From contig CAMLSB010000011.1 of assembly GCA_946482565.1 (NCBI GenBank), forward strand, positions 1 to 25,919: a stretch of DNA of 25,919 nt, written 5' to 3'. Under the pieces are notes generated by a model, which ran no database searches, had not been told where the DNA came from, and worked only from the letters and a program-made list of their open reading frames with translations. A program made the translations under genes and the position numbers. Origin of the DNA: an uncultured Lysobacteraceae bacterium (lineage in GTDB: Bacteria > Pseudomonadota > Gammaproteobacteria > Xanthomonadales > Xanthomonadaceae). This document shows positions 1 through 9,973 of this stretch, one piece after another (the stretch's first letter is position 1; each line of letters opens with the position of its first letter).

Positions 1-1
1 G

Positions 2-139
2 GCACCGCCCGCACCGCCTGCCGCCCCGCCCGCGCCGCCGGCCCCGCCCTCGGCCCCCGTCGGCATGCGCATGCCGCCGCCTCCGCCGCCGCCCGCTGCC
101 CCGGCGCCACCTGTGCCGCCTGCGCCGCCCGTCAACTGA
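2..139 (+). CDS. C-terminal end of a proline/alanine-rich protein (partial)
   Basis: The frame beginning at base 2 is open from the window edge to a TGA at 137-139 and encodes 45 residues made almost entirely of Pro and Ala, with one Met-Arg-Met interruption and a run of seven prolines, ending Val-Asn. The start and any folded domain lie outside the window. Such tails are usual as flexible, low-complexity C-termini of periplasmic or surface proteins, but nothing here identifies the family. The other frames of this strand are also open because the sequence is GC-rich and repetitive, so the coding frame is chosen because it ends just before a strong hairpin, as a gene should. The gene is convergent with the aldo/keto reductase. 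Confidence 0.5.
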   Translation, partial: APPAPPAAPPAPPAPPSAPVGMRMPPPPPPPAAPAPPVPPAPPVN

Positions 140-146
140 AACGAAA

Positions 147-167
147 GCGCCGGCCCAGGGCCGGCGC
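147..167. terminator. GC-rich hairpin between convergent genes
   Basis: A perfect 10-bp inverted repeat (GCGCCGGCCC, one base A, GGGCCGGCGC) begins 8 bases after the stop of the Pro/Ala-rich gene and ends about 40 bases before the stop of the convergent reductase. There is no clear T-tract on either side, so it is a probable bidirectional terminator or mRNA-end stabiliser, not a textbook intrinsic terminator. Confidence 0.5.
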
Positions 168-209
168 TGCTCCATTGCAATCCGGGGCGGGCCCGGGCCC
201 GTCGCGCGC

Positions 210-1217
210 TCAGCGCGCGGTCGCGGCCTCGACGCGCTTCCAGGCCGCGGCATCGAGGCGCTCCAGCAACGCGGGCGCCTCGAGGTTCTCGCGCAACTGC
301 TCGACGCGCGACGCCCCGAGCATCACCGTCGACACGTTCGGGTTGCGCAGGCACCAGGCGATCGCGAGCTGCGACGGTGCAACCCCGAGCTCGCGCGCCA
401 GCAGGGTGAAGCGGCGCGCGCGCTCGATCCGGTGCTCGGCGGGATCGCCGACCACCATCTTCTGCAGCCACGCGTAGCCTTCGCGCGCGAGCCGGCCGTC
501 GCCATGCACGCCGCTCGCATACTTGCCCGTCAGCAGGCCGGAGGCCAGCGGCGACCAGATCGTGGTGCCCATGCCGTACTCGGCGTACAGCGGCGCGTAC
601 TCGCGCTCCACGCGCTCGCGGTGCAGCAGGTTGTACTGCGGCTGCTCCATCGTCGGCGGCTGCAGGTTGCGCAGGCGCGCGATCTTGTGCGCCTCGCGGA
701 TCTGCGCGGCCGACCATTCCGACGTGCCCCAGTACAGCACCTTGCCCTGCTGCACGAGGCCATCCATCGCGCGCACGGTTTCCTCGATCGGCGTATCGGG
801 ATCGGGGCGATGGCAGAAATACAGGTCGAGATAGTCGACGCGCAGGCGCTGGAGCGCATCGTGGCACGCGTCGACGATGTGCTTGCGCGACAGGCCCTTC
901 TGCGTCGGGCGCGGCTCCTTCGCCGAGCCGAAGTACACCTTGCTCGAGACGCAGTAGCCGTCGCGCGGCAGGCGCAGGTCGGCGATCGCGTCGCCCATCA
1001 CCCGCTCGGCCTCGCCGCTGGCGTAACCCTCGGCGTTGTCGAAGAAGTTGACGCCGCTGTCCCAGGCCAGCGCGATCATCTCGCGCGCGGCGTTGCGGTC
1101 GACCTGGTTGCCGAAGGTGACCCACGCGCCGAACGACAATGCCGAGAGTTGGAGGCCGGAGGATCCGAGGCGGCGGTATTGCATGGCTGTAGCAGGCATG
1201 GCAGTGGCAGCAGGCAT
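210..1217 (-). CDS. Aldo/keto reductase (AKR6/YghZ-like)
   Basis: NADPH-dependent oxidoreductase of the aldo/keto reductase superfamily, 335 aa, resembling the voltage-gated potassium channel beta-subunit and YghZ group; the natural substrate cannot be told. The catalytic tetrad of the family is visible as Asp60 and Tyr65 (FFDNAEGY), Lys93 (SSK) and His126 (FCHRPD). The C-terminal NADP-binding part carries SPLASGLLTGKY, and the last part keeps the usual AIAWCLRNPNVSTVMLGAS segment. Three in-frame ATGs exist at 1217, 1199 and 1184. Family proteins normally begin at the MQYRRLG of 1184, but only the first ATG has a GAGG about 10 bases upstream, so the longer form is listed. It follows ccdB by 12 bases on the same strand and may be read from the ccdAB promoter. 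The gene is intact. Confidence 0.9.
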   Translation of the reverse strand: MPAATAMPATAMQYRRLGSSGLQLSALSFGAWVTFGNQVDRNAAREMIALAWDSGVNFFDNAEGYASGEAERVMGDAIADLRLPRDGYCVSSKVYFGSAKEPRPTQKGLSRKHIVDACHDALQRLRVDYLDLYFCHRPDPDTPIEETVRAMDGLVQQGKVLYWGTSEWSAAQIREAHKIARLRNLQPPTMEQPQYNLLHRERVEREYAPLYAEYGMGTTIWSPLASGLLTGKYASGVHGDGRLAREGYAWLQKMVVGDPAEHRIERARRFTLLARELGVAPSQLAIAWCLRNPNVSTVMLGASRVEQLRENLEAPALLERLDAAAWKRVEAATAR

Positions 1218-1229
1218 GGCGGTAGAACC

Positions 1230-1544
1230 TCAGAAGCCGGAGAAGAGGAAATCGATCGCCGCGAGGATCGTGGCGCGTTCGCCGGACAGATCGCCCTCGA
1301 ACCCGCCGAGGTCGGCGAGTTCCATTGCGCCCATCAACGGCGTCGCCATGACGTGTGGCTTGTTGCCGAGCGAGATCGTCGGCGTCAACGGAGGCATGGC
1401 GGCAATGGCATGACCCGCCGGAACCAGCGGGACGACAACGCGGGTTCCGGTTTCGGAAATCAGTTCGCTCTGCAGATTGAGCAGGAGCGGGTAGACCGCC
1501 CGCGTTGCGGCATTGCGATTGCGGTAAACGCCGAACTGCAGCAT
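1230..1544 (-). CDS. ccdB: CcdB-family toxin
   Basis: Toxin of a type II ccdAB module, 104 aa against 101 in F-plasmid CcdB. The alignment by eye runs the full length: the N-terminal LQFGVYRN matches MQFKVYTY, the central VVVPL matches MVIPL, and the C-terminus AIDFLFSGF matches AINLMFWGI. Classical CcdB poisons DNA gyrase through its last three residues, Trp99-Gly100-Ile101. Here the tryptophan position is Ser and the last residue Phe, so gyrase poisoning by the classical mechanism is doubtful. The start ATG overlaps the ccdA stop by one base (TGATG), the translational coupling normal for antitoxin-toxin pairs. It could be an active CcdB relative with another contact surface, or a weakened toxin kept for regulation. 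Confidence 0.88.
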   Translation of the reverse strand: MLQFGVYRNRNAATRAVYPLLLNLQSELISETGTRVVVPLVPAGHAIAAMPPLTPTISLGNKPHVMATPLMGAMELADLGGFEGDLSGERATILAAIDFLFSGF

Positions 1545-1792
1545 CAGCGCTTGCGGAACATCGGGCTGAGCACGCCGTGCTCGGCAACCCAGACGTTATA
1601 GGCGGCGATGGCGTCGCGGTTTTCCGCCAGCCATGCTTCGCCCTTGCGGGCGCGGACTTCCGCTTCGAGCGCGCGCTCGAACGTCGCGGAGAGGTTGATA
1701 TCCAGCGCCTTGGCCTGGTCGAGCAACTCGGCGTTGACGCTCAGGTTGGCGGCGCGCTTCAGGTAGCCGGCGCGGTCTTCCTTCATGCGCAT
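1544..1792 (-). CDS. ccdA: CcdA-family antitoxin
   Basis: Antitoxin of 82 aa placed directly before ccdB. The N-terminal part (AANLSVNAELLDQAKALDINLS) has the ribbon-helix-helix pattern with which CcdA dimers bind DNA, and the C-terminal part (WLAENRDAIAAYNVWVAEHG) matches the toxin-wrapping tail of the family. The ATG at 1792 is preferred over the one at 1786 because GGGAG lies about 6 to 7 bases upstream. A strong promoter with a repeated octamer lies just upstream, as expected for an autoregulated module in which the CcdA-CcdB complex represses its own promoter. The module sits between sucD and the aldo/keto reductase. Confidence 0.88.
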   Translation of the reverse strand: MRMKEDRAGYLKRAANLSVNAELLDQAKALDINLSATFERALEAEVRARKGEAWLAENRDAIAAYNVWVAEHGVLSPMFRKR

Positions 1793-1812
1793 GGCGGACT
1801 CCCGCAGGGTCT

Positions 1813-1851
1813 ATGCGCATTGAATATGCGCATGACGGTCGCGCATGTCAA
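1813..1851 (-). promoter_or_regulatory. ccdAB promoter overlapped by a three-copy operator-like repeat
   Basis: On the minus strand a perfect TTGACA -35 box (1851-1846) is followed after 17 bases by CATATT (1828-1823), four of six matches to the -10 consensus. Lying over it are the palindromic octamer ATGCGCAT at 1813-1820 and 1826-1833 and a 7/8 copy, TCGCGCAT, at 1839-1846. The three copies are spaced exactly 13 bp apart. Known ccdAB modules are repressed by the CcdA ribbon-helix-helix dimer at such repeats, so these are the probable operator sites. Confidence 0.75.
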
Positions 1852-1869
1852 GCAGTGGCCAGGCCAATG

Positions 1870-1895
1870 AAAAGGCCGCCCGGAGGCGGCCTTTT
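1870..1895 (-). terminator. Intrinsic terminator after sucD
   Basis: A perfect 11-bp stem (AAAAGGCCGCC / GGCGGCCTTTT) with a 4-base loop. Read on the minus strand it lies about 45 bases after the sucD stop and ends in TTTT. The A-run on the other arm makes it symmetric, so it may also stop transcripts coming the other way; it separates sucCD from the ccdAB promoter region. Confidence 0.8.
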
Positions 1896-1919
1896 CGGTG
1901 GGGCGTTGGCGGCCTGGGG

Positions 1920-1938
1920 AGCCGACCATGGGTCGGCT

Positions 1939-1942
<4 letters not shown>
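1920..1942 (-). repeat. GTAG-type REP-like palindrome at the sucD stop codon
   Basis: On the minus strand this 23-base unit begins GTAG, continues AGCCGACCC and folds back as the complementary half, the layout of the GTAG (SMAG-type) REP elements known from Stenotrophomonas maltophilia and other xanthomonads. Very similar units lie at 6929-6951 and 25014-25036. The TAG stop codon of sucD is formed by the GTAG head of the unit. Confidence 0.7.
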
Positions 1943-2811
<869 letters not shown>

Positions 2812-2831
2812 GGTGGATTCGTGTCCTTGGC

Positions 2832-4001
2832 TCAGGCGGCGTTCTTGACGGCGGCGACGGACTTCTTCGCGCCGTCGTTGATGTCGTCGGCGGGGATGAT
2901 GGCGAGGCCGGAGTTCTTCAGCAGCGCCTTGCCCTCGGCCACGTTCGTGCCTTCCAGGCGCACGATCACCGGCACCTGCACGCCCACTTCCTTGACCGCG
3001 GCGATGATGCCCTCGGCGATCATGTCGCAGCGGACGATGCCGCCGAAGATGTTGACGAAGATCGCCTTCACCTTGTCGCTCGACAGGATCAGCTTGAACG
3101 CCTCGGTCACGCGCTCCTTGTTGGCGCCGCCGCCGACGTCGAGGAAGTTCGCGGGCTCGCCGCCTTCCAGCTTGATCACGTCCATCGTCGCCATCGCCAG
3201 GCCCGCGCCGTTGACCATGCAGCCGATGTTGCCGTCCATGGTCACGTAGTTGAGGTCGTACTGGCTGGCGCGCACCTCGGTTTCGTCTTCCTGGCGGATG
3301 TCGCGCATCGCGGCCAGGTCGGGGTGGCGGAAGGTGGCGTTGTCGTCGGAGTTGACCTTGCCGTCGAGCACCGCGAGGTTGCCGTCGGTCATGATCGCCA
3401 GCGGATTCAACTCCACCAGCGCCAGGTCCTTCTCGTTGAACAGCTTGAACAGGCCCAGCATGATCTTCGTGAGCTGGCCGACCTGCTTCGCGTTGAGGCC
3501 CAGGGCGAAGCCCATGTCGCGGCACTCGTACGGCTGCAGGCCCTGCACGTAGTTCACGTGCAGCGTCTTGATCGCGTCCGGGTTCTCCTCGGCGGTCTTC
3601 TCGATCTCGACACCGCCCTCGGACGAGGCGATGAAGGTGATCGACTTGGTCGAACGGTCGACCAGCACCGAGAGGTACAGCTCCTTGGCGATGTCGGTCG
3701 CCTGGGTCACCAGCACGCTGTCGATCGGCAGCGCGACGCCGGCGGACTGGTAGGTCTCCATCTTCGTGCCGAGCATGCCCTTGGCGTACTCGCGCACCTG
3801 GTCGAGCGTCTTCGCGAGCTTGACGCCGCCGGCCTTGCCGCGGCCGCCTGCATGGATCTGCGCCTTCACTACCCAGAAGTCACCACCGATCGCCTTGGCC
3901 GCGTCCACGGCCTCCTCGGGGGTGCGGGCGACGCGCCCGGGCGGCACCGCGATGCCGTAGTCGTTGAAGAGCTGCTTGGCCTGGTATTCGTGGAAGTTCA
4001 T
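2832..4001 (-). CDS. sucC: Succinyl-CoA synthetase, beta subunit
   Basis: Beta subunit of succinyl-CoA synthetase, 389 aa against 388 in E. coli. The N-terminal ATP-grasp domain starts [16 protein letters not shown] and holds the nucleotide-binding GRGKAGGVK stretch near residues 50-60; the metal-binding part is recognisable in [11 protein letters not shown]. The C-terminal ligase domain shows [11 protein letters not shown] and [11 protein letters not shown]. The frame stays open to 4148, but MNFHEYQ at 4001 is the conserved start and no good ribosome site supports a longer form. The gene leads the sucCD operon and is divergent from pilS across 130 bases. A TACAAT sequence on the minus strand at 4062-4057 could be its -10 box, though no good -35 box is paired with it. 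Confidence 0.97.
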   Translation of the reverse strand: MNFHEYQAKQLFNDYGIAVPPGRVARTPEEAVDAAKAIGGDFWVVKAQIHAGGRGKAGGVKLAKTLDQVREYAKGMLGTKMETYQSAGVALPIDSVLVTQATDIAKELYLSVLVDRSTKSITFIASSEGGVEIEKTAEENPDAIKTLHVNYVQGLQPYECRDMGFALGLNAKQVGQLTKIMLGLFKLFNEKDLALVELNPLAIMTDGNLAVLDGKVNSDDNATFRHPDLAAMRDIRQEDETEVRASQYDLNYVTMDGNIGCMVNGAGLAMATMDVIKLEGGEPANFLDVGGGANKERVTEAFKLILSSDKVKAIFVNIFGGIVRCDMIAEGIIAAVKEVGVQVPVIVRLEGTNVAEGKALLKNSGLAIIPADDINDGAKKSVAAVKNAA

Positions 4002-4056
4002 CGATCGTCCGGCAGGAGTGGGGGCCCCGAGGGGTAGGCAGACAACTGAGCCCCCC

Positions 4057-4062
4057 ATTGTA
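4057..4062 (-). promoter_or_regulatory. Possible -10 box for sucCD
   Basis: TACAAT on the minus strand matches the -10 consensus at five of six places and lies 56 bases before the sucC ATG in the sucC-pilS divergent gap. A matching -35 box is not visible in the very GC-rich upstream sequence, so the call is weak. The same gap holds the 7-bp inverted repeat CCGGGCC/GGCCCGG at 4071-4086 in the pilS leader. Confidence 0.3.
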
Positions 4063-4131
4063 CGCCCGTGCCGGGCCGGGGCCCGGGGTGGTACCGTCGG
4101 GGCGCTTCCAAGGGGTTCCAGGGCAGACAGA

Positions 4132-5715
4132 ATGGGCGACAACGGCATCGCCGCGGCGCAGTACCGCGACCTCTACTTCTACAGCCTGTATCGCGTGCTC
4201 GAGGCCGGGCTGCTGGTCCTGATCCTGTTCGGCCCGATCAGCGAGCTGGTGCCCTCCCCCGCGTACCCCCTGCTGGGCAAGGCGACGTCCCTCGCCTACG
4301 TCGCGCTTGCGCCGATCCTGCTGTTCTGGGCGATGCGGAAGGTCGCGCTGCGCTGGCAGGTGCTGGCCGGGATCCTGGTCGACGTCACGGTCGCCATGCT
4401 GGCGATCCACGCGATCCCGTCGGCGGCCTCGGGCGTCGCACTGATGCTGGTGTTCAACGTCGGCGCCACCGCCATGCTGCTGCCGTTGCGCTTCGGCCTG
4501 GCCGGTGGCGCTCTGGCCGGCGCGGCGATGATCGCCGAGTACGTGTGGGCCTACCTGGGCTTCGCCGCTTCCGCCACGGACCGGCCGCTGGCCGAGCCGC
4601 TGATGTTCGCGGTGAGCTTCCTGTCCATCGCGATGCTGTGCTACCTGCTCGGCCGCCAGTTGCGCGAGAGCCAGGCGCTGGCGGAGCGACGCGGCGGCGA
4701 ACTCGCCGACATGGCCACGGTCAACGAGCTCATCATCCGCCGCATGCGCACCGGCGTGCTGCTGGTGGATGGCGACGGCTACATCCGCCTCGCGAACGAA
4801 GCGGCGCTGTTGCAGCTCGGCGACCACGGCGGCGACCGCCGCCTGGCGAGCCTGTCGCCGCCGCTGGCCGAACGGCTGGCGAGCTGGCGCCGCACCGGCA
4901 CCAGCAACGACACGCCGCTGGAAGTCGGCGCCGACCGCGTGGGCGTGCTGCCGCGCTTCGTGCGCCTGTTCGCGCACGATGCCGCCGCGCTCGTGTTCCT
5001 CGACGACACTTCGCTCGTCTCGCGCCGCGCCGAGTCGCTGACGCTGGCCACCCTCGGCCGCTTCTCCGCCAGCCTCGCCCACGAGATCCGCAACCCGCTG
5101 GCCGCGATCAACTACGCCACGCAACTGCTGCAGGAATCGACAGCGCTGGACGACGGCGACCAGCGCCTGCTCGAGATCATCCACGCGCAGTGCCAGCGCA
5201 CCAATGGCATCGTCGAAAGCGTGCTCGGCCTGGCCCGCCGCGAGCGCGCGAGCGCCGACAACGTGGACCTGGGCGCGTTCGTGCGGCGCTTCGTCGACGA
5301 CTACAAGCAGATGCTGCCGCCGGAAGCGGGCACCCTCGAAGCCGTCGGAACGGCGCGCCAGCACGGGCTGGTGGACCCGCGCCACCTGCAGCAGGTGTTG
5401 ACCGTGCTGGTGCAGAACGCGCTGACGCACGGCCACCGCGCCGCCGATCCGGCGCGCGTTTCGGTCGTCGTCGGCGAGGCCGACGGCCGCCCGGTCATCG
5501 ACGTCTGCGACGCCGGCCCCGGCATTCCGGAAGACGTCCGCGCCCAGCTGTTCCGCCCGTTCTTCACCACCTCCGAGCACGGCACGGGCCTTGGCCTCTA
5601 CATCGCCCGCGAGCTGTGCGTGGCCAACGAGGCCACCCTGGAATACGTGCCGCGCGCCGAGGGCGGCTGCTTCCGCATCGGGCTGCCGGACGCGCACGCG
5701 ATGCTGCCGGCGTAG
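4132..5715 (+). CDS. pilS: PilS sensor histidine kinase
   Basis: Membrane histidine kinase that controls type IV pilin transcription through PilR; in Pseudomonas the PilS membrane domain senses pilin amount. The 527-aa protein has about six hydrophobic membrane segments in residues 20-180, then a short PAS-like linker with [33 protein letters not shown]. The HisKA dimerisation domain holds the phospho-acceptor His317 in [13 protein letters not shown]. The C-terminal ATPase has the N box ([10 protein letters not shown]), DAGPGIPED and [10 protein letters not shown]. The frame is open upstream to 3964, but the ATG at 4132 gives the usual PilS N-terminus and keeps clear of sucC. It is followed 34 bases later by pilR. 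The stop TAG lies in a GTAG followed by a hairpin (5712-5731). Confidence 0.95.
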   Translation: MGDNGIAAAQYRDLYFYSLYRVLEAGLLVLILFGPISELVPSPAYPLLGKATSLAYVALAPILLFWAMRKVALRWQVLAGILVDVTVAMLAIHAIPSAASGVALMLVFNVGATAMLLPLRFGLAGGALAGAAMIAEYVWAYLGFAASATDRPLAEPLMFAVSFLSIAMLCYLLGRQLRESQALAERRGGELADMATVNELIIRRMRTGVLLVDGDGYIRLANEAALLQLGDHGGDRRLASLSPPLAERLASWRRTGTSNDTPLEVGADRVGVLPRFVRLFAHDAAALVFLDDTSLVSRRAESLTLATLGRFSASLAHEIRNPLAAINYATQLLQESTALDDGDQRLLEIIHAQCQRTNGIVESVLGLARRERASADNVDLGAFVRRFVDDYKQMLPPEAGTLEAVGTARQHGLVDPRHLQQVLTVLVQNALTHGHRAADPARVSVVVGEADGRPVIDVCDAGPGIPEDVRAQLFRPFFTTSEHGTGLGLYIARELCVANEATLEYVPRAEGGCFRIGLPDAHAMLPA

Positions 5716-5731
5716 CGCCGGAGCCGGCGCT
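5712..5731 (+). repeat. GTAG-headed hairpin between pilS and pilR
   Basis: GTAG is followed by a palindrome (AGCGCCGG, AG, CCGGCGCT at 5714-5731). As at sucD, the TAG of the head is the stop codon of the upstream gene. The stem sequence differs from the three clear REP-like units, so it is either a diverged relative or simply an intergenic hairpin that tunes pilS-pilR expression. Confidence 0.35.
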
Positions 5732-5749
5732 TCCGCTAATGTGAAGGCC

Positions 5750-7180
<1,431 letters not shown>

Positions 7181-7205
7181 GCGGCGCGAACACGGCGTCC
7201 CGGCG

Positions 7206-7508
7206 TCATTCCCGGATCAATCGTTCCTTGCGGAGCAAGCGCTCCGTGCGCATGACATGCACGATGAAGACGGTACGGTCGTCATGGCGATAGAAGATGC
7301 GGCAAGGCGGTTCCACGATCTGGCGATAACGGGATCCACCGAGCTCACCCGGACGGCTGCCGCTGTCCGGATGATCGGCAAGCTGCCCGACATGGTGGAA
7401 GATCCGCGCGACAAGCGCCGACGCCGCGGCCGGGCTTTCGAGCGCCACGTAATCGGCAATCGCATCCAGGTCCGCGAGGGCGGGTTCCGACCAGACTATT
7501 TCAGCCAT
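7206..7508 (-). CDS. RelE/ParE-family toxin
   Basis: Toxin of a type II module, 100 aa, the usual size. The N-terminus IVWSEPALADLDAIADYVALESPAAA and the segment GSRYRQIVEPPCRIFYRHDDRTVFIVHVMRTERL follow the ParE/RelE pattern, with the typical late strand pair. ParE members act on gyrase and RelE members cleave mRNA at the ribosome; the sequence looks closer to ParE, but activity cannot be read. It overlaps the antitoxin gene by 13 bases and is convergent with pilR. Confidence 0.88.
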   Translation of the reverse strand: MAEIVWSEPALADLDAIADYVALESPAAASALVARIFHHVGQLADHPDSGSRPGELGGSRYRQIVEPPCRIFYRHDDRTVFIVHVMRTERLLRKERLIRE

Positions 7509-7753
7509 CGGGCGAGGCGCTTCCTGGCCTCCGCCTGCGTCGCCGTGCGTCCCTCGGCAATCGCCTGCTCGCCACGGGCAATGCCTTCCAGAATCGCCAT
7601 GCGCTGCTGCATGAGCTCGTAAGTCTCGACGTCCAGGAGATATGCGCTCGGCAGGCCATGCTGGGTGATGAGGATGGGTTGCTTGTCCCGCTCGATGTCG
7701 GCGAGCAGCTCCGTGGCCTGGCGCTTGAGCGTGGTGACGAGTTCGGTGCGCAT
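7496..7753 (-). CDS. Phd/YefM-family antitoxin
   Basis: Antitoxin of 85 aa. The N-terminal DNA-binding Phd/YefM fold is recognised from TLKRQATELLADIERDKQPILITQHGLPSAYLLDVETYE; the C-terminal helical part (ILEGIARGEQAIAEGRTATQAEARKRLARWLK) would wrap the ParE-like toxin. The ATG at 7753 gives the common MRTE start of the family. No ribosome site precedes it: a 26-bp near-palindrome abuts the start codon directly, so the message is probably leaderless or nearly so and the operator covers the start. The 3' end overlaps the toxin gene by 13 bases. Confidence 0.87.
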   Translation of the reverse strand: MRTELVTTLKRQATELLADIERDKQPILITQHGLPSAYLLDVETYELMQQRMAILEGIARGEQAIAEGRTATQAEARKRLARWLK

Positions 7754-7779
7754 GCGAGTGACACTAAAGTATCACTCGC
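7754..7779 (-). promoter_or_regulatory. Operator-like palindrome at the Phd/ParE start codon
   Basis: Perfect 8-bp arms GCGAGTGA (7754-7761) and TCACTCGC (7772-7779), with inner ACT/AGT arms, make a near-perfect 26-bp palindrome that touches the antitoxin ATG. On the minus strand GATACT inside it could act as a -10 box, though no matched -35 box is seen. The position fits autorepression by the Phd-ParE complex. Confidence 0.6.
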
Positions 7780-7844
7780 GGGTCCGCAAGCCTCCGCTCG
7801 CCTGAAGCGATTTCTACACCCGAATCCGATTCAGGGGTAGGCGG

Positions 7845-7873
7845 TTACCGCCGGTATCGGCGGCCTGTAGGAT
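7845..7873 (+). promoter_or_regulatory. Possible promoter of the first acyltransferase gene
   Basis: A weak -35 (TTACCG, 7845-7850) is followed after 17 bases by TAGGAT (7868-7873), 30 bases before the ATG at 7904. The TAGGAT and its surroundings recur before the second acyltransferase at 9934-9973, which suggests this leader was duplicated with the gene. The -35 matches only three of six consensus bases. Confidence 0.35.
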
Positions 7874-7903
7874 GGTCGCGGGGATCCTGCACTGGCGGAA
7901 CGA

Positions 7904-9973
7904 ATGAACGACGAGCCGGACGGGCGCGCCGACGCGGCGCCCGCGCAAGGCGCACGCGCGCCCGCGCATGCGCTACCGTTCCGCAAGGACATCGAGGGAC
8001 TGCGCGCTGTCGCGATCCTGCTCGTGGTCTGCGCGCACGCCGGGGTGCCGTGGCTCGCAGGCGGGTTCGTCGGGGTGGACGTGTTCTTCGTCCTGTCGGG
8101 CTACCTGATCACCGGGTTGCTCCTGCGCGAATTCGACGCGCGCGGCCGCATCGACCTCGCGGCGTTCTACGCGCGCCGCATCCAGCGCCTGCTGCCGGGC
8201 CTGCTGCTGGTCGTGGCCTGCACGGCGCTGGCGGCGATCGTCTTGCTCGCACCGTTCGAGCAGGTGCCACAGGCCCGGGCGGCCGCGGCCGCGACGACCT
8301 GGACCAGCAACTTCTGGTTCGCGCTGCAGAAGCTCGACTACTTCGGCCCCGCCGCCGATACCAATCTGTTCCTGCACACCTGGTCGCTCGGCGTCGAAGA
8401 ACAGTTCTACCTGCTGTGGCCGGCGTGGATGCTGTTCCTGCTCGGCGCGTGGGGCTGGCAGGGGCTCGAGCGCAAGCATCGCCGTCTCGCCGGCGGCATG
8501 GTCGGCACCGTGCTCGTCTGCCTGCTGCTTTCGGTCTTCCTGACGTACGCGAAGCCGCAATTCGGGTTCTACATGGTGTTCTCGCGCGGCTGGCAGTTCG
8601 CGCTGGGTGCGCTGGTGTTCCTGCATCTCGACGGCAAGGCGCCGGGGCGCATCCGGCAGCTTGCCGGCTGGGCGGGGCTGGCGGGCATCCTCGCCGCGGC
8701 GTTGCTGCTCGACGCGCACACCGCGTATCCCGGTGGATGGGCCCTGTTACCCTCGATCGGCACAACGCTGGTGCTGGCGGCCGGGCGAGGCAATGCGCCG
8801 GCGACGCAGGCAGGCGGCCTGCTTTCGACCAGGCCGATGCAGGCGATCGGGCGGGTGTCGTACGCCTGGTACCTGTGGCATTGGCCGGTGCTGCTGCTGG
8901 GCGCGTCGTTGCTGCCGGCGGCAAGCGGCTGGCAGCGCGCGGGTTTCGTCGCGGTTTCGCTGGGCCTGGCCGCGGCGTCGTATGCGCTGGTCGAGTCGCC
9001 GCTGCGGCGCTCGCGCCGGCTTCGGGCGCGGCCGGCGCTCGTGCTGCTGCTCGGGGTGATGGCGATGGGGGCGTGCCTGGCCGCGTCGCTTTCGTGGGCG
9101 CGGCATGCGCGGGAGTGGGAGCATTCGCCGAGGCAAGAGCGTTACGTGAAGGTGCATGCGCGCTTACCGCTGATCTATGCGGCCGGATGCGATGAGTGGT
9201 ACAGCACGTCGACCGTCAAGGCCTGCTTGTTCGGGAGCGCGCGTGCGCCGCGAGTGGCCGTACTGATGGGGGACAGCATTGCCGGGCAGTGGTTCCCGGC
9301 GCTACGCCGCCTGTACGACCGCCCCGGCTGGCGGCTGGTCGTGATGACCAAGTCCTCGTGCCCGATGGTGGATCAGCCGATCTTCTACGCGCGAATCGGC
9401 CGCGAATACTTTGAATGCGAACGATGGCGCAACACGGCGATCAAGGCGCTCGCACGAATTCGGCCTGACATCGTGATCTTCAGCTCGGTGCCCACCTATG
9501 ACTACACCAACGAACAATGGCGCGAGGGGACGGCGCGCATGTTGGCGGCGATAGTACCTTCAGCGCGGGAAACGGTGGTGCTTGCGCCGACGCCGGTACT
9601 GCCGTTCAGCGGGCCCTCCTGCCTGGCGAGACGCGACTGGCGGCGGCAATGGCTGGCGCTGGATGTCCACTGTAGTGCGCGCAGCCATGAATCCAGCTTC
9701 GACTCGGTCGAGCGCGCTTTGGCGGAGGCCGTCGCGAGGTATCCCTCCGCGCGGCTGGTGGACATGGAAGCCATCGTCTGTCCGGGCGGCGAGTGTCGTG
9801 CCGAACGCGATGGCGTGGTGATCTATCGCGACAGCGAGCACCTGGCAGTCAACTACGTGGAAACACTAGCGCAGCCGCTGGGCAGGGCGCTGCGCCGGCA
9901 CACCCAGGACGTCCGTAGCAGACCGCCGGAAAACTGTAGGATAGGTTCGGGATGCTCTCAGGCGGATCATTGA
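7904..9973 (+). CDS. AT3-SGNH membrane O-acyltransferase (first of a tandem pair)
   Basis: Integral-membrane acyltransferase of the OafA/YrhL type, 689 aa, that moves acyl (commonly acetyl) groups across the inner membrane onto surface glycans. The AT3 domain fills about residues 25-360: the R-X10-H motif is seen in GLRAVAILLVVCAHAG, then FVGVDVFFVLSGYLIT and WSLGVEEQFYLLWP, with about ten membrane helices. The C-terminal periplasmic SGNH domain has the catalytic Ser458 in MGDSIAG and the Asp643/His646 pair in DSEHLA, so the architecture is the one known for OafB. The next gene is a close paralogue. The last 14 or so residues are encoded by sequence resembling this gene's own leader, so the C-terminal tail is probably a by-product of the duplication. 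The acceptor is unknown. Confidence 0.92.
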   Translation: MNDEPDGRADAAPAQGARAPAHALPFRKDIEGLRAVAILLVVCAHAGVPWLAGGFVGVDVFFVLSGYLITGLLLREFDARGRIDLAAFYARRIQRLLPGLLLVVACTALAAIVLLAPFEQVPQARAAAAATTWTSNFWFALQKLDYFGPAADTNLFLHTWSLGVEEQFYLLWPAWMLFLLGAWGWQGLERKHRRLAGGMVGTVLVCLLLSVFLTYAKPQFGFYMVFSRGWQFALGALVFLHLDGKAPGRIRQLAGWAGLAGILAAALLLDAHTAYPGGWALLPSIGTTLVLAAGRGNAPATQAGGLLSTRPMQAIGRVSYAWYLWHWPVLLLGASLLPAASGWQRAGFVAVSLGLAAASYALVESPLRRSRRLRARPALVLLLGVMAMGACLAASLSWARHAREWEHSPRQERYVKVHARLPLIYAAGCDEWYSTSTVKACLFGSARAPRVAVLMGDSIAGQWFPALRRLYDRPGWRLVVMTKSSCPMVDQPIFYARIGREYFECERWRNTAIKALARIRPDIVIFSSVPTYDYTNEQWREGTARMLAAIVPSARETVVLAPTPVLPFSGPSCLARRDWRRQWLALDVHCSARSHESSFDSVERALAEAVARYPSARLVDMEAIVCPGGECRAERDGVVIYRDSEHLAVNYVETLAQPLGRALRRHTQDVRSRPPENCRIGSGCSQADH

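Noticed and set aside
1..139. Proline-codon repeats at the left edge as a tandem repeat or CRISPR-like array
   Set aside because: The repeats are simple GCC/CCG codon runs of a Pro/Ala-rich tail with no fixed unit or spacers.
7837..7852. GTAG followed by GGCGGT/ACCGCC hairpin in the acyltransferase leader
   Set aside because: Resembles a GTAG-headed unit, but the stem sequence is unrelated to the three clear copies and short hairpins of this kind are common in GC-rich leaders.
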